Shown here in pieces: positions 8,384-15,496 of a stretch of DNA of 33,683 nucleotides (the stretch's first letter is position 1; every line of letters starts with the position of its first letter). The stretch covers positions 1 through 33,683 of the forward strand of contig NZ_LLZI01000262.1 in NCBI RefSeq assembly GCF_001509485.1, given 5' to 3'. The DNA comes from Streptomyces sp. NRRL F-4489 (GTDB lineage: Bacteria; Actinomycetota; Actinomycetes; Streptomycetales; Streptomycetaceae). Both the position numbers and the translations under genes were made by a program. Below the pieces are notes generated by a model. It worked only from the letters and a program-made list of their open reading frames with translations. It was not told the origin of the DNA and made no database searches.

Positions 8384-9769
8384 GTGGCAACCTCCTTACC
8401 CCTCCCGACAACCTCCTTGCCCACCCCCGAGGAACCGACCACCCCCTACAAGCAGTACGCATACGCCTACCCCCACCAAAAGGCCTACCGGCTCGGCACC
8501 GACCGGCCACTGCTGTCCGAGGTCTGGGCCGGCGAACGGCTCGACGCCCTCTCCCTGTACCTCCACATCCCGTTCTGCGAGATGCGCTGCGGATTCTGCA
8601 ACCTCTTCACCCGCACCGGAGCCCCGCACGAGATCACCAGCGCCTACCTGGACACCCTGGCCCGACAGGCCCGCGCCACCCGCGAAGCCCTGGAAGCCAA
8701 CGGCAACCCCCACTTCACCCTCGCCGCGTTCGGCGGCGGCACCCCCACCTACCTCACCGCAGATGAACTCACCCGCCTGTGCGACATCTGCGAACACACC
8801 ATGGGCGCCGACCTCAAGGCGGTCCCCTGGTCGGTGGAGACCTCACCGGCCACCGCCACCGCCGACCGCATCGCGGTCCTGGCCGAACGGGGCGCCACCC
8901 GGCTGAGCATCGGCGTGCAGAGCTTCCTCGACGAGGAAGCACGCGCCGCCGCCCGCCCGCAAAAGCGCGCGGAAGTCGAAGCCGCCCTCGGCAGACTGAA
9001 GGACGCCGCCTTCCCCATCCTCAACATCGACCTGATCTACGGCATCACCGGCCAGAACGAGCGCACCTTCCAGATGTCACTGGACGCGGCACTGGCCTGG
9101 GAACCCGAGGAAATCTACCTCTACCCCCTCTACGTCCGGCCCCTGACCGGACTCATGGCCCGCCACAACACCAACAACACCCAATGGGACCAGCAGCGGC
9201 TACAGCTCTACCACTTCGGACGCCAACACCTCCTCGCCGCCGGATGCCGCCAGACCTCCATGCGCGTCTTCAGCCGCATCGGCTCCCCCGCAGCCGACCA
9301 CGCCAACGACCACAACATCAGCGAATACAACCAGCAAGCCGGCATGGTCGGCCTGGGAGCCGGCGCCCGCTCCTTCACCACCAACCTGCACTACACCACC
9401 GACTACGCCGTCGCCATACCCGAAGTCAGACGCATCATCGACCACTACATCGCCACACCCACCGAAGAATTCCAACACGCCCAATGGTCCTACCCCATGA
9501 ACGAAGACGAACGACGCCGCATGTTCGTACTGGGCACACTCTTGGAAACCAGCGGCCTGCCCATCGAACGCTACCGCCAACAATTCGGCAGCCTGCCGCA
9601 GGAAGACTTCCCCACCGAATTCGCCCTGATCACCGAACGCGGCTGGGTGCAACACGACCAGACCGCCCTACGGCTCACCCGCGAAGGCATGGCCTGGGCC
9701 GACGCCATCGGCCCCCTATTCTTCTCCCCACAAGTGCACCACGCCATGACCACCTACCAACACCGCTAA
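8384..9769 (+). CDS. STM4012-like (HemN-related) radical SAM protein
   Basis: The product has 461 residues. The segment PYKQYAYAYPHQKAYR near the N-terminus and the cluster motif CEMRCGFC (Cys65, Cys69, Cys72, a CxxxCxxC site for a 4Fe-4S centre and S-adenosylmethionine) identify a radical SAM enzyme of the HemN/coproporphyrinogen-oxidase-like superfamily. AAFGGGTPTYL (GGGTP), RLSIGVQSF, LNIDLIYGITGQ and EIYLYPLYVRPLTGL support this and fit the STM4012 subfamily best. That subfamily usually sits with STM4011, STM4013 and STM4014 partners, none of which is present here. The GTG at 8384 is chosen because GAAGGAA ends 6 bases before it; the longer GTG at 8360 lacks this. The reaction is unknown. 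A HemN-like methyl- or cyclopropane-transfer enzyme is an alternative. Confidence 0.82.
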   Translation: MATSLPLPTTSLPTPEEPTTPYKQYAYAYPHQKAYRLGTDRPLLSEVWAGERLDALSLYLHIPFCEMRCGFCNLFTRTGAPHEITSAYLDTLARQARATREALEANGNPHFTLAAFGGGTPTYLTADELTRLCDICEHTMGADLKAVPWSVETSPATATADRIAVLAERGATRLSIGVQSFLDEEARAAARPQKRAEVEAALGRLKDAAFPILNIDLIYGITGQNERTFQMSLDAALAWEPEEIYLYPLYVRPLTGLMARHNTNNTQWDQQRLQLYHFGRQHLLAAGCRQTSMRVFSRIGSPAADHANDHNISEYNQQAGMVGLGAGARSFTTNLHYTTDYAVAIPEVRRIIDHYIATPTEEFQHAQWSYPMNEDERRRMFVLGTLLETSGLPIERYRQQFGSLPQEDFPTEFALITERGWVQHDQTALRLTREGMAWADAIGPLFFSPQVHHAMTTYQHR

Positions 9770-10296
9770 CCCCACCAACACCCCACACACCACAACCCAA
9801 CCCAGCCCGGCACAGGGACGCGGCCGGAGAGGCGGCCAGGCGGCATGCGGCCGAGAGCACCCGGTCGGCACGGGCATGGCAGCGAACACTGCGAGGAGAT
9901 GGAACGCCACGGGGCGGGACATGCAAGCCAGCCGGCCCCGCGGCCTGCAGCAGCGGTAAGCCTCGCACATCGCCATGACCGAAAGGCAACGCGAGCGCAA
10001 CGTAACCGTCGGCGCAGGCAGTTGCCGGCGGACATGTCACTGACCGCGTGCTGCGAATGCCGCCGGCCGGGCGACGGCCAACAGGCCCACGGCCCGACAC
10101 ACCGACAGCGACCCACAGCAGGCCCCAGCCGCATGACAGCCCTGGCCCGCCCATCGGCCGACGACGACGGTTCGGGATGGCGCAACGGCCAACACCGCAG
10201 CAAAACAGAAAAACGCACGACGAACCCGACCGCACACCACCCACCACCCGGAGAACAGCCACACGGCGACGCCAGACCAGAGAGGCGGCCACTGGT
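9770..10296. other. Spacer with no intact gene
   Basis: This stretch lies between the radical SAM gene and a transposase scrap. Overlapping compositional frames occur on both strands, without recognisable domains or convincing starts. It may include unrecognisable parts of the insertion sequence whose C-terminal piece lies just downstream. Confidence 0.45.
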
Positions 10297-10410
10297 CTCG
10301 TGCCCGGACGGCCCCGAAGCCGCCACGACCTCGTCACCGCGGACAAGGGCTACTCATCCACCAAGATCCGCGCCTACCTGCGAGAGCGTCTTCCACGGGA
10401 CAACCCGTAG
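10297..10410 (+). pseudogene. IS5-family-like transposase fragment
   Basis: One frame reads VPGRPRSRHDLVTADKGYSS and continues TKIRAYLRER before drifting into unrelated residues and a stop at 10408-10410. The string D-(K/R)-G-Y-S-S-x-x-I-R-A-Y-L-R is the conserved second-aspartate region of DDE transposases of the IS5 group common in Streptomyces. Only about 30 codons remain. No matching N-terminal catalytic region, C-terminal glutamate block or terminal inverted repeats were found, so this is a dead scrap. Confidence 0.66.
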
Positions 10411-10439
10411 CGTGTGGGGACGAACTGGGGGGTGGGCAA

Positions 10440-11078
10440 ATGCGACCGGCTCTGCTGATGGACGTGGACGGGCCACTGAATCCCTATGCAGCCAAGCCAC
10501 ACAGGCGCCCCGAGGGCTACGGGACCCACCGGCTGATGACACCGCGGTGGCAGGCGGCCCAACGCCGCCGGCTCGACGAACGGGGCCTGCCCCACAAGGC
10601 CGTCAAACCACTGCGGGTCTGGCTCAATCCAGCTCATGGGCCGGCTCTCGCAGCACTGCGCTTTGACCTGGTGTGGGCCACGATGTGGGAAGAAGAAGCC
10701 AACATCTACCTAGCGCCTCTCCTGGGGCTGCCTGCGCTGCCGTTCGTTGCCTGGTCCGATCCCCCGCCCCCAACCGACGACGGCTTGTTCCGGAAGACCC
10801 CGCGGATCGTCTCCTGGGCACGTAACCGCCCGTTCGCCTGGATCGACGACCAGATCACCGATACCGACCGCGCCTGGGTCCAAGCCCACCACCACGCTCC
10901 AGCGCTCCTCCATCACTTCGACCCGAAGACCGGGTTGACAGAAGACGACTTCGCCGTGCTGGCAGACTGGGCGAGCCTTGCAAGCTGTCAGAGCCGTCGC
11001 CCCTCCACGTCCCGCAGAACCGGACCGGTCGGCGTCGACCGGCGGCAGGCCAGCAGCGGGCCCGCCCCGGGCCGATGA
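10440..11078 (+). CDS. HAD-like domain protein
   Basis: The product has 212 residues. The N-terminal LLMDVDGPLNPYAAKP carries the HAD motif I pattern DxDGPLNPY seen in a group of short streptomycete HAD-domain proteins. The middle holds VWATMWEEEANIYLAPLLGL, and RNRPFAWIDDQITDTD is a plausible motif IV acidic region. A phosphatase-like hydrolase fold is implied; the substrate is unknown. The ATG at 10440 has GGGGGGTGGG just upstream. The last 35 or so residues after VLADWAS are Arg/Ser/Pro-rich and unlike the rest. Family members usually end near that point, so the true stop may have been lost or the frame shifted and the tail is read-through. Confidence 0.7.
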   Translation: MRPALLMDVDGPLNPYAAKPHRRPEGYGTHRLMTPRWQAAQRRRLDERGLPHKAVKPLRVWLNPAHGPALAALRFDLVWATMWEEEANIYLAPLLGLPALPFVAWSDPPPPTDDGLFRKTPRIVSWARNRPFAWIDDQITDTDRAWVQAHHHAPALLHHFDPKTGLTEDDFAVLADWASLASCQSRRPSTSRRTGPVGVDRRQASSGPAPGR

Positions 11079-11410
11079 CCTCCCAGCTCTCCCGAGGCGG
11101 CCCCGGTCCCCCACCGCCGGCACGGCGTGACTGCCGCTGTCCAGGGTCCGCAATGCGTCCCGGTGCGTCCCAAGTGCCTTGTGGAAGCGGGACGAGGAAC
11201 TCGCGCCAGTGATCGAGAAGGCCCGTGGCAACGGCGAGGTCGTGCAGAAGGGGCCCGGACGCTGGTGCCGGCGGTATGCCGCAAGGCCGTCGGCGGCCCT
11301 CGCGCGATCCCCAGCTCCGGTCGGCCAGCCGGCCCCAACAGCCCGACAAAAGACGGGAATGGCCTTGGGGTTGAGCCTGAGCTGAGAAAGTTCGCCGAGG
11401 TCCGGCCTCC
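11079..11410. other. Spacer with a possible coding scrap
   Basis: This stretch lies between convergent genes. One plus-strand frame near 11182-11262 reads LWKRDEELAPVIEKARGNGE, which looks like genuine protein sequence, but it has no start with a ribosome binding site and the frame soon loses coding character. I cannot assign it. Confidence 0.3.
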
Positions 11411-11863
11411 TCAGCCCTGGTCGTCCCTGTTGGTGATCCGCTTGATGATGGGGCGGGTTGCGTAGGTGGCCGCTACCGTCGCCAGGGCGGCGATGGCCGC
11501 GGCGGGCACGGATGGAATCGGCAGATGGATCAGGTGCGCGGAGATCGTGGCCACGATGAAGATGGCCATCACGCCTGCCGCCAGCAACAGGGTGAACAGC
11601 GTCTCGGTGAAGGAAGTCTTTCTGCGCACGCGGGCATTGCGGTAGTGCAAGGCCAACGCGCCCACGATCAGGCAACCGGCCACCAACTTGGCGACGAGGC
11701 TCCACGGGCTCGGGAGATCGACGGACGCTCCCGCGGCGAACACGGCGAGAGCCGCGATGGCCCCGGACGTGCCGGATGAAACCTGACGCGCGTACTCGTC
11801 ACGCGTCTGTTGCTGGCGGTGGTGGATGACTTCGAGCGCGGTCTGAGCGTTGTAGGAGGTCAT
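11411..11863 (-). CDS. Small four-helix membrane protein
   Basis: The product has 150 residues. After a polar N-terminus (MTSYNAQTALEVIHHRQQQT) come four hydrophobic segments: about residues 33-52 (GAIAALAVFAAGA...), 57-76 (LVAKLVAGCLIVGALAL), 88-110 (LFTLLLAAGVMAIFIVATI) and 117-136 (PSVPAAAIAALATVAATYA). A short basic cytoplasmic tail (IIKRITNRDDQG) ends it. It is an integral membrane protein of unknown function and I recognise no family. The ATG at 11863 has a modest AGGGAC upstream. It appears monocistronic. A 6-3-6 inverted repeat lies 33 bases upstream in its probable promoter region. Confidence 0.72.
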   Translation of the reverse strand: MTSYNAQTALEVIHHRQQQTRDEYARQVSSGTSGAIAALAVFAAGASVDLPSPWSLVAKLVAGCLIVGALALHYRNARVRRKTSFTETLFTLLLAAGVMAIFIVATISAHLIHLPIPSVPAAAIAALATVAATYATRPIIKRITNRDDQG

Positions 11864-12200
11864 GAGCGTCCCTGTGGTTTCGCTTCTCCGTGTACTTTCC
11901 TATGAGGAAAATACAGCCTTCTTTCCTGATGGGCAAGGAGATGCTTGGCGGAGTTCACCGTCCGGGTCGCATGACACTGACGACGATGTGCAGGGCGGGA
12001 CCTCAGCGGCAGCACCCGCAAGTCCCGTCCCGGTGGCTGCCGTTGGGGCCGCCAGAAGGTGGGACGTCGAGCACATCCCTCCGCAGGAGACGTTCCTCGG
12101 ACGCAGGGAGCGGAAGGGGAAACTCGCCGCTTCCTCAAGTACGACCGCGCGTCGCCCCCCCTGCCCCCGGAGGGGCATTGGTTCGTTTCAGGTGGGGCTG
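11864..12200. other. Intergenic region between two leftward membrane-protein genes
   Basis: No gene is supported. The part nearest 11864 should hold the promoter of the four-helix membrane protein and includes the inverted repeat at 11896-11910. The remainder shows nothing clear. Confidence 0.5.
11896..11910. promoter_or_regulatory. TTTCCT-ATG-AGGAAA inverted repeat
   Basis: Perfect 6-base arms (11896-11901 and 11905-11910) surround a 3-base centre, in an unusually AT-rich patch 33 bases upstream of the leftward membrane-protein start. It is placed where an operator or -10 region could lie. No regulator can be named. Confidence 0.4.
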
Positions 12201-12428
12201 TTACTGATAGCGCCGGGTTTCCTCCACGTCGACGACCGGGGCGGCCGGCGGGGGCGGCTGGGTGCGACGGCGCTTCAGGATGCTCACGTAGGTGGCGATG
12301 CCGATGAAGCCGACGATCATCAGGATGACACCCACCAGGTGGAGATTGATTCCGGACATGTGCCAGTCCACGGCGAAGGTGAGAACCGCACCCACCGCCA
12401 GCAAGACTATGCACCCACCGACACCCAT
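12201..12428 (-). CDS. DUF6458-like small membrane protein
   Basis: The product has 75 residues. MGVGGCIVLLAVGAVLTFAV is a first membrane helix. A short loop with the conserved-looking text DWHMSGINLHLVG follows, then a second helix (VGVILMIVGFIGIATYV) and a basic, Pro-rich cytoplasmic tail. This is the layout of the small two-helix DUF6458-type proteins that are abundant in Streptomyces. Their function is unknown. The ATG at 12428 is chosen over upstream starts because GGGAGG lies 8 bases before it and the first helix begins at once. A strong hairpin lies about 50 bases upstream. Confidence 0.82.
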   Translation of the reverse strand: MGVGGCIVLLAVGAVLTFAVDWHMSGINLHLVGVILMIVGFIGIATYVSILKRRRTQPPPPAAPVVDVEETRRYQ

Positions 12429-12478
12429 GGTGTCAGCCTCCCTTTCCCTTGACAGCAAAGCGTGCTTGATGCCCGGGT

Positions 12479-12513
12479 ACCCCCTTGCCCGGGTGTCATA
12501 CGGGCAAGGGGGT
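12479..12513. terminator. Perfect 13-bp inverted repeat upstream of the DUF6458-like gene
   Basis: The arms are ACCCCCTTGCCCG (12479-12491) and CGGGCAAGGGGGT (12501-12513), with a 9-base loop. The hairpin is very stable. No gene ends here on either strand, so it may be an insulating terminator, a leader attenuator for the leftward gene, or an operator. The terminator label is the closest type, not a firm call. Confidence 0.55.
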
Positions 12514-12742
12514 CGGCGGCGACAAGAAGGGGCACGGGCGCCCGCGGCCGAGCCGGCGAATGGACTGGCGACGAACGCCGCCTCCTCCCGGCGGCGTGCA
12601 CACCAAAGCCGAACGGCTGCTCGTAGCGGAGGGGACAGGACGGCAGTTCGGGCGGAGGCGGGGAATGGGCCGCACGGGTGGCCGGTTCGGGTGCCAAGGC
12701 ACAGGAGGCGGGATGGCCAGTCGTGAGCCGAAGAGAAGTGAG

Positions 12743-12761
12743 TTAGGTTAGGCATACCTAA
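12743..12761. promoter_or_regulatory. Iron box (DmdR/IdeR-type operator)
   Basis: TTAGGTTAGGCATACCTAA matches the actinobacterial iron box consensus TTAGGTTAGGCTAACCTAA at 17 of 19 positions. It lies 30 bases upstream of the DUF2470 gene start, in promoter position. DmdR1 in Streptomyces binds such sites with ferrous iron and represses iron-acquisition genes, so the downstream gene is predicted to be switched on by iron shortage. Confidence 0.9.
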
Positions 12762-12791
12762 GTTGCTTCCCTCGCTCTAGGAGGAGTTCGG

Positions 12792-13511
12792 ATGCGTCCA
12801 GCTCGTGCCCGTGCCATCACACCCACCGCTGCGGAGCGCGTTCGCTCGATCCTGGCTGTTGCCCACTCCATGACGGTGGTGAGCGATGGGGTGCGCAGCG
12901 AAGTCCGCCGTCTCGATGGTTCGGGAGCGGCGGGCCTGTTCCATCTGCATGCTCCCGGTGATGGCTTCGGCGCTCCTGCGGCCGGCGAGGACTCGGTGGG
13001 CCGCGTACCGGTCCGCCTGGAACTCACGGACATCGCACCCACCCCCGTACGCGACCGGCTGCGCGCGCGGGTCACCGTGGCCGGGCTCCTGGCCGCCCCG
13101 TACAACCCTCGTTCCGAGAAGAGCGCGTGCCTGGAGTTCGGGCAGGCCGTGCTGGAGGACGCGGTGGGACGGACCTACGTCACGCTCCCGGACCTGGAAG
13201 CAGCCGAACTCGATCCGCTGGCGAAGCACGAGGCGGACATGTTGGCCCACCTCGTCGCCGCGCACGGCGAAGTCGTCCCGCTCCTCCTCCGCCTCGTCCG
13301 GCCCATTCCCAACAGTGGGGTGTTGCGCGCGATTCCGGTGGCCATGGACCGTTACGGCATCACCCTGCGCCTTGAGTACGTCCGCGCCCATCGGGACGTC
13401 CGGCTGCCGTTCAGCACGCCCGTTACCCGAGTCGAGCAGGCCGGCCCGCAGATCCACGCTCTCTTGGCCAAGGCTCGCCGGCTCTCGCACACCGGCCGCA
13501 TCCTGGCGTGA
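12792..13511 (+). CDS. DUF2470 protein, iron-regulated, heme-utilisation-like
   Basis: The product has 239 residues. The N-terminal half resembles a split-barrel flavin-reductase-like or PNPOx-like domain with the text PVRLELTDIAPTPVRDRLRA. The C-terminal half carries the DUF2470 pattern: AAELDPLAKHEADMLAHLVA, then AIPVAMDRYGITLRLEY and a final helix (GPQIHALLAKARRL). Proteins with this pairing are linked to heme iron use, but catalysis has not been shown for this one. A perfect AGGAGGAG lies 5 bases before the ATG, and an iron box lies 30 bases upstream, so expression should rise under iron limitation. It is monocistronic here and no siderophore genes are adjacent. Confidence 0.82.
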   Translation: MRPARARAITPTAAERVRSILAVAHSMTVVSDGVRSEVRRLDGSGAAGLFHLHAPGDGFGAPAAGEDSVGRVPVRLELTDIAPTPVRDRLRARVTVAGLLAAPYNPRSEKSACLEFGQAVLEDAVGRTYVTLPDLEAAELDPLAKHEADMLAHLVAAHGEVVPLLLRLVRPIPNSGVLRAIPVAMDRYGITLRLEYVRAHRDVRLPFSTPVTRVEQAGPQIHALLAKARRLSHTGRILA

Positions 13512-13614
13512 GCGCGGATGACGCGGTTGTTGTCGGCGGCCTGGCTGCCTGGGCGTTCCGAAGGCGTCGCCCGTACCCATCAGAGTCATGACCCGTGAGC
13601 CCTGAGTCGTGCGT

Positions 13615-13634
13615 CATGAGTAGGAGTACTCATG
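13615..13634. promoter_or_regulatory. CATGAGTA-ggag-TACTCATG inverted repeat
   Basis: Perfect 8-base arms (13615-13622 and 13627-13634) with a 4-base centre lie 38 bases upstream of the lipoprotein start at 13673. The size and symmetry resemble an operator for a dimeric repressor rather than a terminator. No cognate regulator is adjacent. Confidence 0.55.
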
Positions 13635-13672
13635 TTTGGTGTCCGCGATGCGGGAATCATGGGGGGATGTCG

Positions 13673-14260
13673 ATGACGAAGAGTACGGGAGTCCGTGTCG
13701 GGGTGGTGCCGATCGCGGTGTTGGCTTTTTTCGCCGCGGGGTGCGGTAGTGAGCGGCCAGGCACCGAGACGCCGGCCGGCAGTCCGTCTCGGGCGGCGGC
13801 GGTGGAGCCGAGCAGGCCGGGGGCGCCGAAGAGGCAGGTGGACTTCCCTTGTCCTGGAGAGACGTCTGGGCCGACTCCCTCAGCGTCCGCGGGGCCCACG
13901 GGACCGGCCGGGCCTCCGGCCGACCACTACGCCGAGAATCACGGCTTCAAGGATCCCATCCAGCTCCATGGCCAGCGCCGCTGTGAGGGGATCGCCGCCG
14001 TCAAGCGCGTCAAGAACGCGCTCGAACCTCTCCGCGTACGGAAGAGCATCGACTTGGAGAGCGCCCGCCGCGCCTTGGCCTCGCTCGGGTACCCCGCCAC
14101 TGGGGTGGAGGTCACCAAGGTGGAACCCGGCGTTTCCTTCCTGATCAACGCCTCCCCCCTGTGCATCGAAGGCAAGGTCAATCCCCACTTCGTCGAGGCG
14201 GATGCCTTCGGGGGCTACCCGGACGGCACCGGATGCGAGCCGCCCCGCGGCGGTCACTGA
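13673..14260 (+). CDS. Putative lipoprotein of unknown function
   Basis: The product has 195 residues starting MTKSTGVRVGVVPIAVLAFF, followed by AAGC, a lipobox, so the mature protein should be lipid-anchored outside the cell. A Pro/Ser/Gly-rich linker leads to a domain with DHYAENHGFKDPIQLHGQRR, ALASLGYPATGVEVTKVEPG and PLCIEGKVNPHFVEA. Four cysteines follow the lipobox (FPCPG, RRCEG, PLCIE, GCEPP), which could make two disulfides. The ATG at 13673 is preferred because GGGGGG ends 6 bases before it; the in-frame ATG at 13667 touches that site. A palindrome upstream suggests regulation. I do not recognise the domain. Confidence 0.78.
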   Translation: MTKSTGVRVGVVPIAVLAFFAAGCGSERPGTETPAGSPSRAAAVEPSRPGAPKRQVDFPCPGETSGPTPSASAGPTGPAGPPADHYAENHGFKDPIQLHGQRRCEGIAAVKRVKNALEPLRVRKSIDLESARRALASLGYPATGVEVTKVEPGVSFLINASPLCIEGKVNPHFVEADAFGGYPDGTGCEPPRGGH

Positions 14261-14307
14261 GCTCGATGTGCCGAGTCCGGCGAGTACGGCGTGCGCCGAT
14301 TTGAGCG

Positions 14308-15153
14308 TCAGAGGATGTCGGCGAGGCGGTCTGCTTGGTTCGGGTCGAGGCCGTAGCAGTAGAGCATGACCTCGTGGGCACCGAGGTCGGTGAACGCGGC
14401 GATCGCGGCGCGGATCTCGGCGGGGGTGGTGAGCAGGCCGGCGACCATCCGGTCCGGCGTGCCGGTGAAGGTGTAGTAGGCGTGCATGGTGGCCCGGGCG
14501 TCGTCGATCACGTTCTGCGGGCCGAGTGCGACGTTGATCTGGGCGACCATGCGGGGTTCGCCGTCGCGGCCGTACTCGTGCCAGAAGGTGCGGACCGTTT
14601 CGAACAGGCTGCCTGCCCAGGAGGGCGCGGCGGCGGCGAGGAAGCCATCACCCCAGCGTGCGACGCGTCGGAGTGCGGCGGGCCGGAAGCCGCCGAACAG
14701 GACCTGGGGGCCGCCGGGCCGGGCGGGTGCGGGGCCGATCGGGCCGATACCGCCGCCGTACGGTTCGCCGGCCCAGAGGCGGCGCATGACCGCCATTTGT
14801 TCGTCCAGGCGCCGGCCACGGGTGCGGATGTCGAATCCGGTGACGTGGTGGTCGTCGTCGCGGCCTCCGATGCCGAGGCCGAGGACCAGGCGGCCGCCGG
14901 TCATGCGGTCCAACGTGGCGGCCTGCTTGGCCAGGAGGGCGGTGTCGCGCAGCGGGGCGAGCAGTACCTCGGTCTGGAGGCGGATACGGGAGGTCGCGCC
15001 CGCGAGGACGGCGAGGGCGACCAAGGGTTCCGGGTTGTCGTGGACGAGGCGGTCGAGCAGGCCGAGGGTGCTGAAGGGGCCGGCTTCGGCGCGCTGGGCC
15101 CAGGTGAGCAGGGTGGTGGGGTCGCCGATGGGCAGACCGATACCGATGTCCAT
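14308..15153 (-). CDS. LLM-class flavin-dependent oxidoreductase
   Basis: The product has 281 residues. MDIGIGLPIGDPTTLLTWAQ, RIRLQTEVLLAPLRDTALLA, KQAATLDRMTGGRLVLGLG and RGRRLDEQMAVMRRLW are hallmark stretches of the bacterial luciferase-like monooxygenase (TIM-barrel) family. Members use reduced FMN or F420; which cofactor this one uses cannot be read from the sequence. The length is close to the usual 280-330. The ATG at 15153 has GAGG 9 bases upstream. It is convergent with the lipoprotein gene (47-base gap) and divergent from the first kinase. The substrate is unknown. Confidence 0.88.
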   Translation of the reverse strand: MDIGIGLPIGDPTTLLTWAQRAEAGPFSTLGLLDRLVHDNPEPLVALAVLAGATSRIRLQTEVLLAPLRDTALLAKQAATLDRMTGGRLVLGLGIGGRDDDHHVTGFDIRTRGRRLDEQMAVMRRLWAGEPYGGGIGPIGPAPARPGGPQVLFGGFRPAALRRVARWGDGFLAAAAPSWAGSLFETVRTFWHEYGRDGEPRMVAQINVALGPQNVIDDARATMHAYYTFTGTPDRMVAGLLTTPAEIRAAIAAFTDLGAHEVMLYCYGLDPNQADRLADIL

Positions 15154-15496
15154 GATGAAGACCTCAGAAGGGGGCGGGGTGGTGATGTCTGCTGCCGCCC
15201 CTTCGGCACCTCGGTGAGGTGGGACGCTCCCGTTCTGCGGCGTACTTCGGGGGAACGTCTCGTTGAAGTGACGTCAGGCCAGGGCGGGTTGGGTTCGGGC
15301 GGCAAGTCAATTGTTTGGGTGGGGTGGGGGTTGGGCGGGGGCCGGGCTCCCGGGCCCACGGTCTCCCGGCCCCGTGCTCTGCCGCCCCCCGGCGCCTGCC
15401 TGCCAGGCACCGTTCTCGTTCCATCCATGCGGCCCTCGCCCGATCCGTACCCCCGGCTAAGATCCTCACAAGTCCAGGGGGGAGGGCGTATTCCGC
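15154..15496. other. Divergent promoter region between flavin oxidoreductase and kinase
   Basis: This 343-base gap should hold promoters for both flanking genes. A TGACGTCA palindrome at 15269-15276 and an AT-richer patch (about 15303-15317) are the only notable elements. No small gene is supported. Confidence 0.5.

Noticed and set aside
8779..9978. A 399-codon open frame inside the radical SAM gene
   Set aside because: It is an out-of-frame shadow with Arg/His/Pro-rich composition; the radical SAM frame holds all conserved motifs.
15269..15276. TGACGTCA palindrome between the flavin oxidoreductase and kinase 1
   Set aside because: Eight-base palindromes arise often by chance, and a longer CCTGACGTCAGG also lies inside a coding gene at 3710-3721, so no regulatory claim is made.
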